From contig CM055111.1 in the NCBI GenBank assembly GCA_029204225.1, positions 11,865,697-11,929,696 on the forward strand: 64,000 bases of DNA, read 5' to 3'. The notes under the pieces were generated by a model, which saw nothing but the letters and a program-made list of their open reading frames with translations, searched no databases and had not been told where the DNA came from. Origin of the DNA: Diphasiastrum complanatum. Its lineage: Eukaryota > Streptophyta > Lycopodiopsida > Lycopodiales > Lycopodiaceae. Below, in pieces: positions 12,777 to 23,652 of the stretch (its first letter is position 1; the number at the start of each line of letters is the position of its first letter). The position numbers and the translations under genes are program-made.

Positions 12777-13525
12777 GAAGAAGAAGAAAGAAAGGTTTAT
12801 TAATGTCTTTTCCATGCAGAAAGGCATATAAGACGAACAAGTACAGCATATAAGATGGCAACAAGATGGATCAGTGCCATCAAAACAACATAACTTAAGC
12901 AAATCTAACTAAGAAGAGAGTGATATGGCCAGAATTATATGTTACGTGTACCATTCACATGCTCAACTGGACACCTCTTCATTTCTCTAGCTCAGACTCT
13001 ATCTCAGAGTTAAGACTCTCATTAACTATAGGCTTACGATCTACGAATCTGATAATATTATCACGATAGATAAGCCGTTAGCCAGTTGACAGAGCTTCTT
13101 GTCGTGCCTTCTTACATTCTTGGGCTTGGATGAAAGTAAGATCTTCGTTCAAATAGATTTTGGTATCCCGCAATTTAGATCGCTTCCCCAGTTTCACTAT
13201 TGGGAAGAATAGGATTTGATGAAGAGATAGGAACTGTAACAGGCATAGGAGGAGGAGAAGGTGGATCTGGCTGTGAGACTGACGCAATGCTGGAAACGGA
13301 GGATCAATCAGTGGGGGCAACAGCCCCTTTGCAACGAGGCATTTTCAGACCTTAGGGATCAGCTAAGGAGCAATAGGGCTTCCACTTGGCAGATTACAGC
13401 AATGAATCAGGTCCGGAGGACCAGTGATGAAGCAGGACGTGATGGAAGAAGTGCACAATCAGCCATGGAGGGCGTGATGGAGCAGGGCATCAGATCAGCA
13501 CGATGGCAGGGCGCCAGAGCAGCGC

Positions 13526-13590
<65 letters not shown>

Positions 13591-14578
13591 TATTATCTAG
13601 TTCAGAACATTACAGTTCTTTGAAGTAAATTTATGATCATTTAGTTGACCATAATCAGATGAGTCTGAATGGTGTGTAGTTATTCTTAGAAAGGTATCAG
13701 ATCACCAACAAGACATATACCATGAAGGGTAATCAGATAAGAAAATGTTTGCTGACAAATCTAAAATCAGTCAGTGATAGTTACTAATTTAATTCCATGT
13801 GACTTACTATTTCAAGCAATTGTCTATATAATAATGGTGTGTCTTATTGTGGGGCAATACAGAGGATGGACAAGTTTTGACATGGGGACATGGTGGACAC
13901 GGTCAGTTGGGCCATGGTTGCTTGAGCAATGGTAAAGTTCCACAAGTTGTTGAAGCTTTAATTGACCAGCAGATTGTCTATGTTGCATGTGGAAGTTTGT
14001 GGACAGCCGCTGTTACTGGTAAGTCCTTACCTGCACGCTCTGTAAGTTCTTTGGATTCTTTTTTTCATCCTCTAAATTACTAATTAGCTACTGAATTCTC
14101 TTGGTTCACAAGGTTTTACTAATGCCGATATATAACTTTTGTCATCAACACTTCATTGCCATACTTCATGCTTATGTGCACAGCTGGCATATCTACAAGA
14201 CCGTTCTCTTGATTTTTTTTCACTTTTATGCAATGATAAACTCACTAACCAAGTTTGGATAGAATTTCTATAAATGAACCATTATACATGCTTCGATCTT
14301 ATGCAGCAAATGCTCAATGAATTGCCACTCTTGGTAGGTCAAACATCCCTGTTGAGCTTCTTTGCTATTTGTTTGCAGAATCAGGTGCTCTCTACACTTG
14401 GGGAAAAAACCGTGACTACCAATTGGGAATCCCAGGATTGCTAGATGTACAAACAGTCCCTGCTAGAGTCACTTTCCAACCTAGCTCTAATCAACAGTTA
14501 CAAGCTCAACCTCAAGTGATTGCAGTGTGTGGTGGGGCCAGCCATGGCATGTGTTTGGTCCACAGACGATATAAGTGA
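6814..14578 (+). CDS. RUG3: RCC1-repeat protein, RUG3-like (mitochondrial type), six exons
   Basis: Exons 6814-7430, 9172-9311, 9587-9778, 10068-10196, 13863-14018 and 14379-14578 join in frame to 477 codons plus TGA. Seven RCC1 blades are visible, each with a W/C-G core: LWTWGRSD, LWMWGKGD, VYTCGYGG, VYTWGRDE, LWSWGGNS, VLTWGHGG, LYTWGKNR. Residues 1-35 are rich in Arg/Ser/Ala with almost no acids, as in mitochondrial presequences. The phrase GYGGFGALGH, the blade order and the length match my memory of plant RUG3, which is needed for nad2 splicing and complex I. An in-frame TGA at 6808-6810 limits the start to 6814; Met7 and Met14 are alternatives. Five introns, the fourth 3.7 kb. Assignment to RCC1 is very secure; to RUG3 likely but from memory. 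Confidence 0.85.
7783..8671. mobile_element. Putative foldback/MITE-like insertion in RCC1 intron 1
   Basis: The 14-mer at 7783-7796 (cgttattagcaggg) is a perfect inverted match to 8627-8640. The left end is itself an almost perfect 25-base palindrome (7784-7808). The right end has a second palindrome at 8644-8671 built on taacgggcc/ggcccgtta, also matched inverted by gataacgggc at 7803-7812. The interior has no credible gene. Paired palindromic ends fit a foldback-type non-autonomous element. No clear target duplication was found, so the boundaries are approximate. Confidence 0.45.
9172..9311 (+). CDS. RUG3: RCC1 gene exon 2
   Basis: Acceptor CTGCAG at 9166-9171. The split codon makes YTCGYGG at the blade 3 core. 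The donor at 9312 (GTGCCA) is weak but is the one that keeps frame and gives ESG/DVYTWG with exon 3. A stronger GTAAGG at 9385 would lead to a stop two codons into the extended junction. Confidence 0.75.
9587..9778 (+). CDS. RUG3: RCC1 gene exon 3
   Basis: Acceptor CCGCAG at 9581-9586. Encodes blade 4 (VYTWGRDEGEGRLGHG) and the start of blade 5. Donor GAG/GTAGAG at 9779, phase 1. Confidence 0.85.
10068..10196 (+). CDS. RUG3: RCC1 gene exon 4
   Basis: Acceptor CATGCAG ending at 10067. Completes blade 5 (NSNYELGRGD) and ends with CGGYHSTALT. Donor ACAG/GTATGC at 10197, phase 1. This short exon is easily missed because it lacks a long open frame. Confidence 0.85.
10930..11335 (+). repeat. Degenerate tandem repeat in RCC1 intron 4
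   Basis: Three diverged units contain a gatcacagaggagtgcaaaag-like start, a gctggtcaact segment and a ctcctgcgtgaactggag segment, spaced roughly 110-190 bases apart. No protein family recognised. Probably part of an old mobile element in the intron. Confidence 0.6.
11693..12150. mobile_element. MITE-like foldback element in RCC1 intron 4
   Basis: The left arm (11693-11825) and right arm (12045-12150) are built from repeats of gaaccgt/acggttc and are inverted relative to each other. Inner AT-rich arms (ttaattaatta) also pair, so the whole could fold into a long hairpin. The middle (11890-12025) is a tandem array around tttgtgaaatctgtgaaatgagg. No coding capacity. Structure as in non-autonomous DNA elements; the family is unknown. 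Confidence 0.5.
12600..12900. repeat. Two diverged copies of a GA-tailed sequence
   Basis: The phrase ctttattaatgtctttt followed by a gcataagacc-like stretch occurs at 12648 and again at 12797 as gtttattaatgtctttt, each preceded by GA/GAAA microsatellite (12604-12650 and 12733-12795). On the minus strand each copy would carry AATAAA followed by a CT-rich tail, which resembles the 3' end of a short retroelement. Inference only. Confidence 0.5.
13529..13584. repeat. (GA)n microsatellite in RCC1 intron 4
   Basis: An uninterrupted run of about 28 GA units. Confidence 0.95.
13863..14018 (+). CDS. RUG3: RCC1 gene exon 5
   Basis: Acceptor ATACAG ending at 13862 after the 3.7-kb intron. Encodes blade 6 (VLTWGHGGHGQLGHG). 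Donor ACTG/GTAAGT at 14019, phase 1. Confidence 0.85.
14379..14578 (+). CDS. RUG3: RCC1 gene exon 6 (last)
   Basis: Acceptor TTTGCAG ending at 14378. Encodes blade 7 (LYTWGKNRDYQLGIPG) and the closing strand (CGGASHGMCLV), then stops at TGA 14576-14578. Confidence 0.85.
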
Positions 14579-16184
14579 TATTGGATAAGTTGGCTATGGA
14601 GTATGGTATGCAGTCAGCATAATTGAACTTCTATAGGAGGTTCAACGTGAATAAATTCCCATCATTCTTATCAATTTTGCAAAGTTTCTTTAGGTTACGA
14701 AAGAGCTGTATTTTTCGAGGACTAATTTGAGAATTTTTGTAAGAATACAACAATTAATAAGTAGCAGGGGTAGCAGAACTGCAATTTTTCATGTCAGAGG
14801 AAATCACACTCAAAAAGTTACTCCTTCAAAGCCCAAAGCAAGTGATTTGTTCATGCTGTGCATGGAGGAGTTGATCTATATTCTGCAGGTGGACTCGATG
14901 ATGTTGAAGATTGCATGTCTTCTTTTTTTTACGATCAGGTACTTTTGTGGACTTAAGATTGATATAGCCTTTAAAGCCACAGCAAGGGATTTTGTTATGC
15001 TCCTGAAAAGTTCATATATTTTAGTTGAGTGTTTCCTGGCAAAACTGCAATGTCCAACAACGGGTCTGAGGTACTCACTCTCTGAAGACTGTATTTGAAT
15101 TGAGGACTATCTGTTTGTTGAAGAACTTTAGTCTTATCAAACAGCTGTTAGGATCTTACAAAGTAGTTCCTAATGTCTGCTGTTCACAAAAGAGGGAGTA
15201 GAAATAAATGTTGCAGCAAGTCCATGCTATGCAATGTGCATTGTGGAGGTGATATTTTGATACTTAAGGGTGTGCTCCTTGGAGTTGCAGATTATGCTTA
15301 ATGTTTAGTTACTATCCTTAAAGTCGATACATTTTTCTGTTGTACAGTGTACATACTTTTCACAGTTGAAATGTTTGTCCCGGATGTGGTCAACTGCTTT
15401 GTGTATGCTTTTTTCATCTTAGCAGTGGTGCAGTGTGTCCATTAACCAGATTATCCAGGTTAAGTTTCGTTTGAGCAGCAATGAGATGATATTCCTTCTG
15501 TTTCTACAAGCAAGTAAGGACTGCATTGGATTAGCTTTCCTTTTTAGTGCAGTCAATGATCGTGGCTGTTTGTGTCTTTCACCTAAAGGGGTAGTTTTGA
15601 TGGCATTTGTTGCAATGGCTTACCCCATGTAGAAACTTCTTTATGGCACTATTTTGAAGGTATTTGTGCTTCCATTCGTCTGTACTTGCACAAGAACCAA
15701 GAAGCATTCTGGGATGTTCATTTCAGAATGGTGTGGAACACAATACTAAATGTGGCACAAAATAAACAATTAAAAAAACAGTAAATTAGGATTAGAGGTC
15801 AGCAGTAGAGAATGATACTTATATCATAGATGAAAAGAAATGTAATGAAGCTCAAACATCAACTGTGTTAGCTAACACATTCAATTTTGAAGAAGCAGTA
15901 TAAGCCAATTGAACTATGTATCTTTTGGAATTCCTTAAAGTATATGATTTATGTTTTTGCATGCAGAACCAAGAAACAACACAAGAAGTTGTTCCAAACA
16001 CTCATAATTTTTATAAATCTAAAATGAGTGAAATGTATTGTTGCTGTATGTTGTAAGGAAACTGCGACTCCTTCCCAAAAATCTATCTATGCAAGCTAAG
16101 AAATCAAGAAAATTTAAGAAAAGACATACCTTACGATGTGCACCTCCATATGAAATTTATGTTGAATGCTAAAAAAGAATCAAT
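14579..16184 (+). other. 3' UTR and intergenic DNA
   Basis: Contains AATAAA at about 14651, some 70 bases after the RCC1 stop, a plausible poly(A) signal. A 123-codon open frame at 14727-15098 has no recognisable domain and is probably chance. No other feature seen up to the copia remnant. Confidence 0.5.
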
Positions 16185-17088
16185 GTGTATTAGACAAATG
16201 AACATTTAGACGAAGCTCATTTTTGCCTTGGTATACAAATCCACAGAGACAGTCTACATTACACAACAGAGGTACATCTACAACATGTTAGTCAGATATA
16301 ATCTGATGAATAGCAAGTTAGCTCTCTCACCAATGGAACCAAGACTCAAATTGTCAAAGGACCACAATTCATGAGAAACAGCAAATGTGTGAGTATCTTC
16401 ACCATTCTATTATAGGATTTTTTATGTACGTCATGATTTGTACCAGACCAAACATAGCTTTTGCAGTCAGCTCTCTTAGTCCGTTTATGACTAACCTTGG
16501 TTTAACACATTGGAAGACTCTTATCAGAGTCATGAGATATCTTCGAGCTACTATGGACTTTTGCATTTGTTATGGAGCAGTCGGCAGCAACAAACTCAAT
16601 TTACTCAGTGGTTATACAAATGCAAGTTGGGTAGGAGATGTAGACACTTGTAAATCTACTTCTGAATTTACATTCTGCCTCAACAATGGTCCAGTTTTTT
16701 GAAACAGTCGCAAGCAATCTTCGATAGCTCTATCTTCCACTGAATCAGAGTATATCACAGTCTCTCAAGCTACAAAGGAAGCAATTTGATTAAGGAACTT
16801 ACTCTCAGATATCGGTCTGAATCAATATGTCCCGACAACATTATTTTGTGATAATCAAAGTGCCATCGCTTTGTCAGCCAACCCTAAATTTCATTCCATG
16901 AGTAAGCACATTGAACTGAAGTATCATTTTGTCAGAAGCGAAGCTCTCAATGAAGAGGTCTGATTGTAGTACTGTAAAACGCAAGATATGATTACAGATG
17001 TTTTTACTAAAGCATTAAGTTTGGAGTCACACAGAAGATTATGTGTAGAACTAAGTTTGAAGGTCAAGGCATTCAAGGATTCAGATTA
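16185..17088 (+). pseudogene. Ty1/copia B: 3' part of pol (end of reverse transcriptase and RNase H)
   Basis: In order: HFCLGIQIHRD, ITQQRYIYNML, PMEPRLKLSKD, the RNase H start with YTNASWVGDVDTCKSTSEF, STESEYITVSQATKEA, HIELKYHFVR and FTKALS. These are copia RT-RNase H landmarks in the correct order. A frameshift near 16260-16330 and stops (TGA at the expected Trp before NSRKQ) make it dead. The 5' two thirds of the element are absent. It runs into PPT and LTR at 17097. Confidence 0.85.
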
Positions 17089-17096
17089 AGAGAGAG
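17084..17096 (+). other. Polypurine tract of copia B
   Basis: Purine-rich attaagagagag lies immediately before the LTR start TGTTGG, where the plus-strand primer is expected. Confidence 0.7.
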
Positions 17097-17402
17097 TGTT
17101 GGATTTTTCTCTTTCTTACCAATCAACTAATCGGTTTTAATTTCCATCCATTGTTTATCAAGTTCTATGGATTTTTCCGTGTGTTTACACAGTTTGTAGA
17201 ATTACACGGAGTTTATGACAGTGTCTCTTTTTTGCATTTTTTGCTTGACGGAAATCTCGTGTAAAAACACAATGTCGCATTTTTTGCTTTTTCAGAAGAG
17301 CCTCAAATGTTAATTTAATGACTCTGGCAAAGTGTGGGGCAACCCTAAATGAAATTTAAGGGCACCTTTTCTATTTTTTTTCTTTTTTGCGAAAAACTCG
17401 AC
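17097..17402 (+). repeat. Copia B 3' LTR, left piece
   Basis: Begins TGTTGGATTTTTC after a polypurine tract. It matches, in reverse complement, the 5' LTR of copia B' at 61274 downward. It is cut at 17402 by gypsy A and resumes at 30949. The last five bases (tcgac) are the target duplication. Confidence 0.9.
17398..17402. other. Left target-site duplication of gypsy A (TCGAC)
   Basis: TCGAC occurs just before the 5' LTR and again at 30949-30953 just after the 3' LTR. The unoccupied site (gtcga on the plus strand at 60975-60979) is present once in copia B'. Confidence 0.95.
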
Positions 17403-18497
17403 TGTTAGCAGATTCTAGGGAATCTCCAAGTGCCAAGCCAAGCTGAAGACACAAGTTATCTCTCACCCATGACTGAGGAGGTATTAGAAGGAAGAGAGTA
17501 GAAGAAGCTGAGAGCCGAGCATGAGAGCCGAGGAAATACTAGCTAGGAAGATAGTGAGTTGACTATATGAGCCTACATGGTGTATCCCAAAGAAGGAATG
17601 ACCATATAGGAACTAGTAATGTTTCCTAGGCATTGCAAATAAAGGTAGGCCCCCCTTAAATTAGTTAGAGTGAGCCACCTTTTGATGGTGACCCTTAGTA
17701 GAAGGGCAAATTCTACATGTGATTCTAATTTAGTGGAATTGTCACATGGGCTCCACATGGGCAGCCTTCTTGCTTATTTAAGGGCTCCCCTCTCTTGTGA
17801 GGGAGCTTTGATTGTATTGTCAAGTTCTCTTGAGCAAATAAAGAGGATCCTCCATGAGTTCTTGATGATAGCTTAGCTCCTTGTTCATGGCAATGCTCTT
17901 GAGTGAGATTTCTATGAGCATGCTTGATTCCTTTGCATTGTGGATTAACTAGGTTCTTGTTTCTTGTTTCTTGCTTAGTTGTGGATTAGCATTCAGTTCT
18001 TGTTTGTGGAATGTTGTAGTAATCAGCATTCAAGTAAACTAGATAGGCTGGTTTGTGGTATAGATCTTGCATACTCCCTTACAACCCAGTTCTTGATTGT
18101 TCTTGAGTAGTCTAAGCATCAAGTGATGAGTGTTTCTTGATTCTTAGATTGTTACAATGCTGTTAGGAATCTAGTTTCTTGAATCTTGTTTCTTGTTTCA
18201 ATAGTTAATCTAGTTCTTGATTGTTTTTTGATTTAGTAGTTAGTGGCAGGATTGCTCTCTGTATTGAACGTTGATCTTCTTGAGCTTTGTCTGGTTACAT
18301 ATGTAGTTGAGTATCGCATTTGAGTTACCCATTGACAAACTGGGAATACATGTTTAAACCTGAGTAATGCTTCTGCTCTGTAACAGTTCTAATAAGAAGA
18401 AGAACCACAAAGAACCGTAACAACAAAAGTAAAGTAATCCAAGAAGAAGAAAGATATAAAAAGAAACGTGTTCCCAAATTCAGTGAATCTATAAACA
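17403..18497 (+). repeat. Gypsy A 5' LTR
   Basis: 1095 bases, TGTTAGCAG to AACA. Aligns along its whole length with 29853-30948. Contains an AT-rich tataaa-free U3 with a cttatttaagggctcccc stretch near 17772 that may act as the promoter core. Confidence 0.95.
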
Positions 18498-18499
18498 TT

Positions 18500-18511
18500 T
18501 GGCGCCGTTCC
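18500..18511 (+). other. Gypsy A primer binding site (TGGCGCCGTTCC)
   Basis: Two bases after the LTR end. The same TGGCGCC core follows the gypsy D LTR on the minus strand (45092 downward). It resembles the tRNA-Arg-type primer site reported for Ogre elements; the tRNA assignment is from memory. Confidence 0.7.
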
Positions 18512-18769
18512 ACAGCTACACACACTGAAAACCAAACCATATCTCATTCACCTGTGTTGCGACACAATCGCCCTGAGAGCTCCTACACGTTCATTGTCGA
18601 GCTCATCACTTCAGTATTGACCGACGTCCTGCTCGTTTCTTAACCAGAGTCTCACGATCCGCACCAAGCCGAGCTCCACGACTCAAGTCTGGACCGGACC
18701 ACCACCTTATACCTCTCAACCAAACCACAGCTTCAAAATCCTAACATGTCCCGAGTTACACCTCAACCG

Positions 18770-19425
18770 TCGCTCATCGTTCAAATCTCGACCGGAGTTA
18801 TAACTCCAAATTTCAAACGAACATCTCTTTGACATCTCGACCGAAGGGAACCCTCACATCTCAATCGGACCCTTACAGTCCTAATCTCATCCGGAGCGCT
18901 CTTTCACATCTCAACCGGAGTGTTCAGTCAAAACTCGACCAGAGCACTCCTATCACATCTCAACCGGAGCACTCCGTTCAGTTCTCAACCGGAGCATTTC
19001 GCTCACATCTCAATCTGAGTGTTCAGTTAAATCTCGACCGGAGCACTCTGTTCAGATCTCGACCAGAGCACTCTGTTCAGATCTCGACCGGAGCACTCTG
19101 TTCGGATCTCAATCGGAGCACTCTGCTCAAATCTCAACTGGAGCACTTGCTCGCATCTCAACCGACGTGTTCCATTAGATCTCAACCGGAGCACTCTGCT
19201 CAAATCTCAACCGGAGCACTTGCTCGCATCTCAACCGACGTGTTCCATTAGATCTCAACCGGAGCATTTCAGTGAAATTTCAACCGGAGCGTTTCAGTTA
19301 AATCTCAACCGGAGCACTGACCTCGAATCTCAACCAGAGGCCACAGTCACCTCTTAACTGACGACCTAGTTAAACCTCGACCGGATCCGGACCCTCGTCA
19401 AATCTCAACCGGAGCCGGAGCCCTT
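18770..19425 (+). repeat. 24-25 bp tandem repeat array in the gypsy A leader
   Basis: About two dozen diverged units of the form atctcaaccggagcactctg, with period 24 or 25. Substitutions such as ctcgacc for ctcaacc recur. A frame stays open for 140 codons (18829-19251), but the unit length does not preserve frame, so coding is unlikely. Followed to 19880 by C/A-rich low-complexity sequence (ccgcaa, ccacaac). Confidence 0.9.
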
Positions 19426-19887
19426 ACTCAAATTCCGACCGACGGGCATTCTTCCCCACCGTCCTTGACCGCAATCCACCGCAATATTATGGCCTACGAC
19501 TCCGTCATCACCTCCAACTGCAAACGACCACCATAGACAGCCACAACTGTCCCTGACCGCCACAACTGCCATCTTACGGCCTACTACGAATACACCCCAC
19601 CGTCATCGACTACAACCAACCGCCACAACAGCCATCTTACGGCCCACTATGAATACACCCCATCGTCACAGACCGCAGCAGACCGCAATATTACGGACTA
19701 CAAATCTTTCATCACCATCGACAACCCACAATCGACCATCACACACCGCAAACAACCACAATAGACCTCAATCGACCATAACAGACCACAACCACTGCAT
19801 TTCAACAACCATATCCACCATAACTAGAGTCCATAACCAGAGTCCACAGGCATATTTACACAATCCTATGGCACTCTACGAGCTGTC

Positions 19888-21703
19888 ATGGATCGTCCCT
19901 ACGATCCGAATACTACAGAGGACTATTCACCAGAGATGGTCTCTCCATCTACCAAACAGGCTCGATTTAACAGGTATTCTCGGATGAAATCCCAAGTCCA
20001 AGAGCCATCCACCAACCCATTCGACAGATGGGAGCCTATGCGTTATGAAGCTCCATACGAACGACCACAATTTCATGTTGCCGAATCCTCACACACACGA
20101 GCTCACTTAAATGGAGCTTTCGCAAATAATGTTCCACGTATTGAAAAACGGACACCAAAGCTAGAATTACCTAAGTACGATGGTAACATTGATCCTCAAA
20201 GATTTCTCCAAGTCTTTGAGAATGTCTGTGACGTCTACGGCAAGACATCACCAGAGGCCATGGTACAGCTCTTCTCGATGACCATGATCGATCGCGCACG
20301 AGAGTGGTTTTTTAACCTTGATCGTGAAGATAAACGTGACTGGTTACTCTTGAAAGAGGCCTTTATCAAACGGTTCAAGTCTTTTCGCTTGATAGAAAGT
20401 CTTTTTGTCAAACTAAGTAATATCAAAATGACAAACGACGAAAAAGTACGTGACTACATTGAACAATTTAAACGATTAAAAAGTCAGGTACAAGAGCAAC
20501 CTACTAAGTCCATGCTCATCATTTGGTTCCTCGTTGGACTCCCACGATGGATACGACGTGAACTTCGTTCCAATGATGAATATATATCATTGTCTGATGC
20601 TATTCGGGAAGAAGACGAGGGCTCAGATGTGGATGAACCACGTGAACGGAGAGCACATCGTGTTGTCCAAGAAGCTCGACCAAACGATGACACACAAGAA
20701 TAGTTATGGACGGCACAGATGGAGTTGCTTAACCAGCAACACCAACAACAGATGGAAAAACTCACAAAAGAGTTTCAAAACACTCTTAAGTCTATCCAAA
20801 ATTCGATGCCAGGTCAATTACCCACTGGCCAAATCCATCATAGACGAGAGAACACGTGGTACACACACTGGCAATGAGTGCCCTTCATACCAACCGGTCC
20901 TAGACACCTCCTTGATCAAATGTGAAATCTACGACTTTATGGGGCATACCTCCCTTTATTGCTATTATAACCGGAGGAATCAGCCTCACAACCAGTCAGG
21001 AGGACATTATCAACCTCCTCGACAACCATTTGTTTCACAGCAACAACACACGCCATATCCACCACGAAACAACCAGGTCCATATACAGGAGTTTCCCAGA
21101 CAACCTAGACATGAACCTCAACCACAACTGGCACTCTTAGGACCACCACCACGAGGACAACAGGACCTAGGAGCACAAAAACATAGACATCCTTGAGAGT
21201 CTGCCCACACACACCTAGTAGAAAACTCCTACGATCACTCATATCGTCATGATACATCAATTCCATCATCTAGCCATCACCAGTATCAAACCGACAACTC
21301 ATGTTCGTGCAAACAAGCTGAGTATTCCACACCACTAGAAAACCCAACACAGCTAGCCATCCAAGATGGTTACGCTATCGCCACCGGACCAATGAGCAAC
21401 CGCTGCTTTATCTGTGGCAAAACAGGACATTTCATGGCTGACTGTAAAGTCAAAAACCAATATCATGCGGAATGTCCCGACTGTGTTCGCAAACACAGCT
21501 TTAAAGATTGTCCTAAACAACCTAACAGGATCCTTCCAGCATGGCATATCACATCCGAACCTGTTAGGGTTCTTACTAGAGCACAACGCCAATATCAAGA
21601 ACAGCAGCAAAACCATGGAAAATCAGCTGACCCACATGGAAGCCATTTGACGGCCTCCACATTACCAAAAGATTACCCAGACCCAAAAGTGGAACAAAGG
21701 TAA
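19888..21703 (+). pseudogene. Gypsy A gag (capsid and zinc knuckles), broken
   Basis: ATG at 19888 opens 271 codons. The capsid-type Ty3 gag region includes PKLELPKYDGNIDPQRFLQV, AREWFFNLDRED and KEAFIKRFKSF. A TAG at 20701 interrupts, after which the same frame continues with a Gln-rich coiled-coil-like segment. Later frames carry a CCHC knuckle (CFICGKTGHFMADC) and a second Cys/His motif (CPDCVRKHSFKDC) at about 21400-21520. Gag packages element RNA; here several stops and frameshifts prevent a full product. A close relative lies on the minus strand at 40.2-41.5 kb. Confidence 0.85.
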
Positions 21704-21967
21704 TATAACAAATTTCGTGATGAATTTTTGCGAGAGGAAGAACATACGAAAAGTTCGTTATCAACTCATATCCCCGAAAAGGAGCAATCCCTACAGGGAC
21801 TTGAACTATTTGTTGACCTCCTGCAAGCTCAACTCATCATGTCGTTCCGTAGTGCTATCAAATCCTTCACCAGACTTCAACGCTATATTGATCGTAGTTT
21901 TTAACTGTCTCCTCTTCCTGATGAACAACGAAAACTAGAAGAGATTCCTGAAATTCCTCAGATTCCT

Positions 21968-22663
21968 ATGAATCTGATGAATATAGGTGTTGCTAAGGGG
22001 AATAACATCACACTACCTTTGTCCTATAAAGATTACCCCGTAGTATCTGCTATCCTCGATAGCGGATCAGACGTTAATATAATGGCTTTGTCATTGGCAA
22101 AGTCATGGGGCTTCAATACCCTCGATCAACCACGATATAAACTTCGTATGGCTGATCAACGAGTTACTGACCCTGCTGGTCATTTATCAAATATAAAAGT
22201 TCGAATAGCAGGTGTCAAGTTTATCATCAATTGTGTCATCTTAGACCTACCAGAAGATGCCAATACGTATAAACTCCTTCTTGGTACACCCTGGCTCCAG
22301 ATGGCAGGTGTTGTCCAAGACTGGAAGAATGGCAAAATTACCTTTGGCAACCACAATAAACGAGTCACTGTTGACTCAAATGGCCATGTCAAGCCCGCCA
22401 AGGTATATGATGATTGGTCATCTACAACATATGACGAATCAGATAGTGTCTCGATCCAACCAAAAGGCCACTATACACGAACCACGGACATAATCAATTG
22501 GGGTGGGGGTCATATACTAGCCACGGTGGACTGTGCGGATTCCAATCGATGTCGTATCGAAACGGCTGTAGAAGATGTGGATATTCTCTCATCTTCTACA
22601 GACATTGACACACCCATCATCCCGCTTATGATGATGGACCCCATGGTGCCCAGGAGAACCTAG
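21968..22663 (+). pseudogene. Gypsy A protease region
   Basis: 231 open codons. The aspartic protease active site is residues 31-34 (ILDSGSDVNIM), followed by LLLGTPWLQ at about residue 107, the usual second conserved strand of retroelement proteases. The C-terminal part is acidic linker. Gag lies upstream in another frame. The polyprotein would continue into reverse transcriptase, which is absent. Confidence 0.85.
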
Positions 22664-23217
22664 TGTCTCTACTGCCCATGTTTCGGAAGAAGGTATTCTT
22701 TCCATGGATGATGTCGAAATGACGGATGATCATGTACTCCTCTATCTAGATGCTCAACGTTATTCGTCCGAAGTCATTCCTAAGGAGATCAAGTCACAAG
22801 GACCGTTGGCTCATGTCCAACTAACATCCAAAATACCAAACATACAAGCATACAGGCCCAAACCCAAAGTTTATACTTGGGACGTGTATCTCGACGAAGT
22901 CTAGGATACAATCGACGACGATATGGTAAGTGAGGCCACAACACCACCCATTCAAAAATCACAAAAACCTCGGTTACAAAAAAATAAAATTATTGATACA
23001 AACCGAGCGTCAAAAACAGATGCGTGCGAAGCTTAAACAGCCAATCAAGCCCTTGTTAGAGGGGACAGACAACAAACAGTCCAACAAAGCTTCCATGTCT
23101 GGTAAAGAATAAACTCAAATAATTCCCAAAGTCCAGAACATTTTGTGGACCCACCTTTCGATCTTCCACAGAAGTTTACTTCAGCAGGCACCAGTTGCCT
23201 GCTTAAGAAACGTATAG
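22664..23217 (+). pseudogene. Gypsy A protease-to-RNase H linker; reverse transcriptase core missing
   Basis: Short frames (for example 22704-22904 with VEMTDDHVLLYLDAQRYSSE) have the character of a linker, and a similar phrase (IELTDEQALHHMDPDHY) occurs in gypsy D. None of the RT landmarks (LDLRSGYHQI-type block, YxDD box) is present in any frame between 22663 and the RNase H start. The gap is too short to hold RT, so it was deleted. Confidence 0.7.
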
Positions 23218-23652
23218 GAAAATCTTTGCCATACTATCAAGAGAGAAGCATTGTCGATGGTCTATGCGGTACAACAATTACGACATTATCTGTTAGGCCA
23301 GACCTTTGCTTTCTACATAGACCATCAAGCACTCCTATATATCGTTAATAAGTCCTGTAAGATAGGACAAATAGCTCGATGGCTACTAATTTTGGAGGAA
23401 TTTAATTTCCGTGTAGTCGTTCGGAAAGGGTCCCAACATTTCATGGCGGATCACCTCTCCAGACTACCAAGTGTTGAAAAAGCAACTGCACCAGTCAACG
23501 ATGATCTTCCTAATGCGTGCCTTTTTCAGATCGATGCTACACCCTTATGGGCTGAGGAGATCACTCAGTTCCTCACAACAAGCCGACTAAAAGAAGGCCT
23601 GACTACAACGAAAAAAAGAAATTTTTTAATAAAAGCAGCGCGCTTTCAGTAA
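23218..23652 (+). pseudogene. Gypsy A RNase H C-terminal part
   Basis: Contains YAVQQLRHYLLGQTFAFYID, HQALLYIVNK, ARWLLILEEFNF and MADHLSRLPS, the standard gypsy RNase H string, with a frame change near 23250. The N-terminal catalytic Asp/Glu part is missing with the RT. Moves into the integrase frame by a shift near 23610. Confidence 0.85.

Noticed and set aside
14727-15098. 123-codon ORF downstream of the RCC1 gene
   Set aside because: Starts in probable 3' UTR, odd composition, no domain, no splice or promoter support.
18829-19251. 140-codon ORF with SQPEHS-like repeats
   Set aside because: Product of the 24-25 bp repeat; unit length changes the frame, so selection for protein is unlikely.
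18770-19425. CRISPR-like array
   Set aside because: Direct tandem repeat of 24-25 bases without unique spacers, in a plant retrotransposon.
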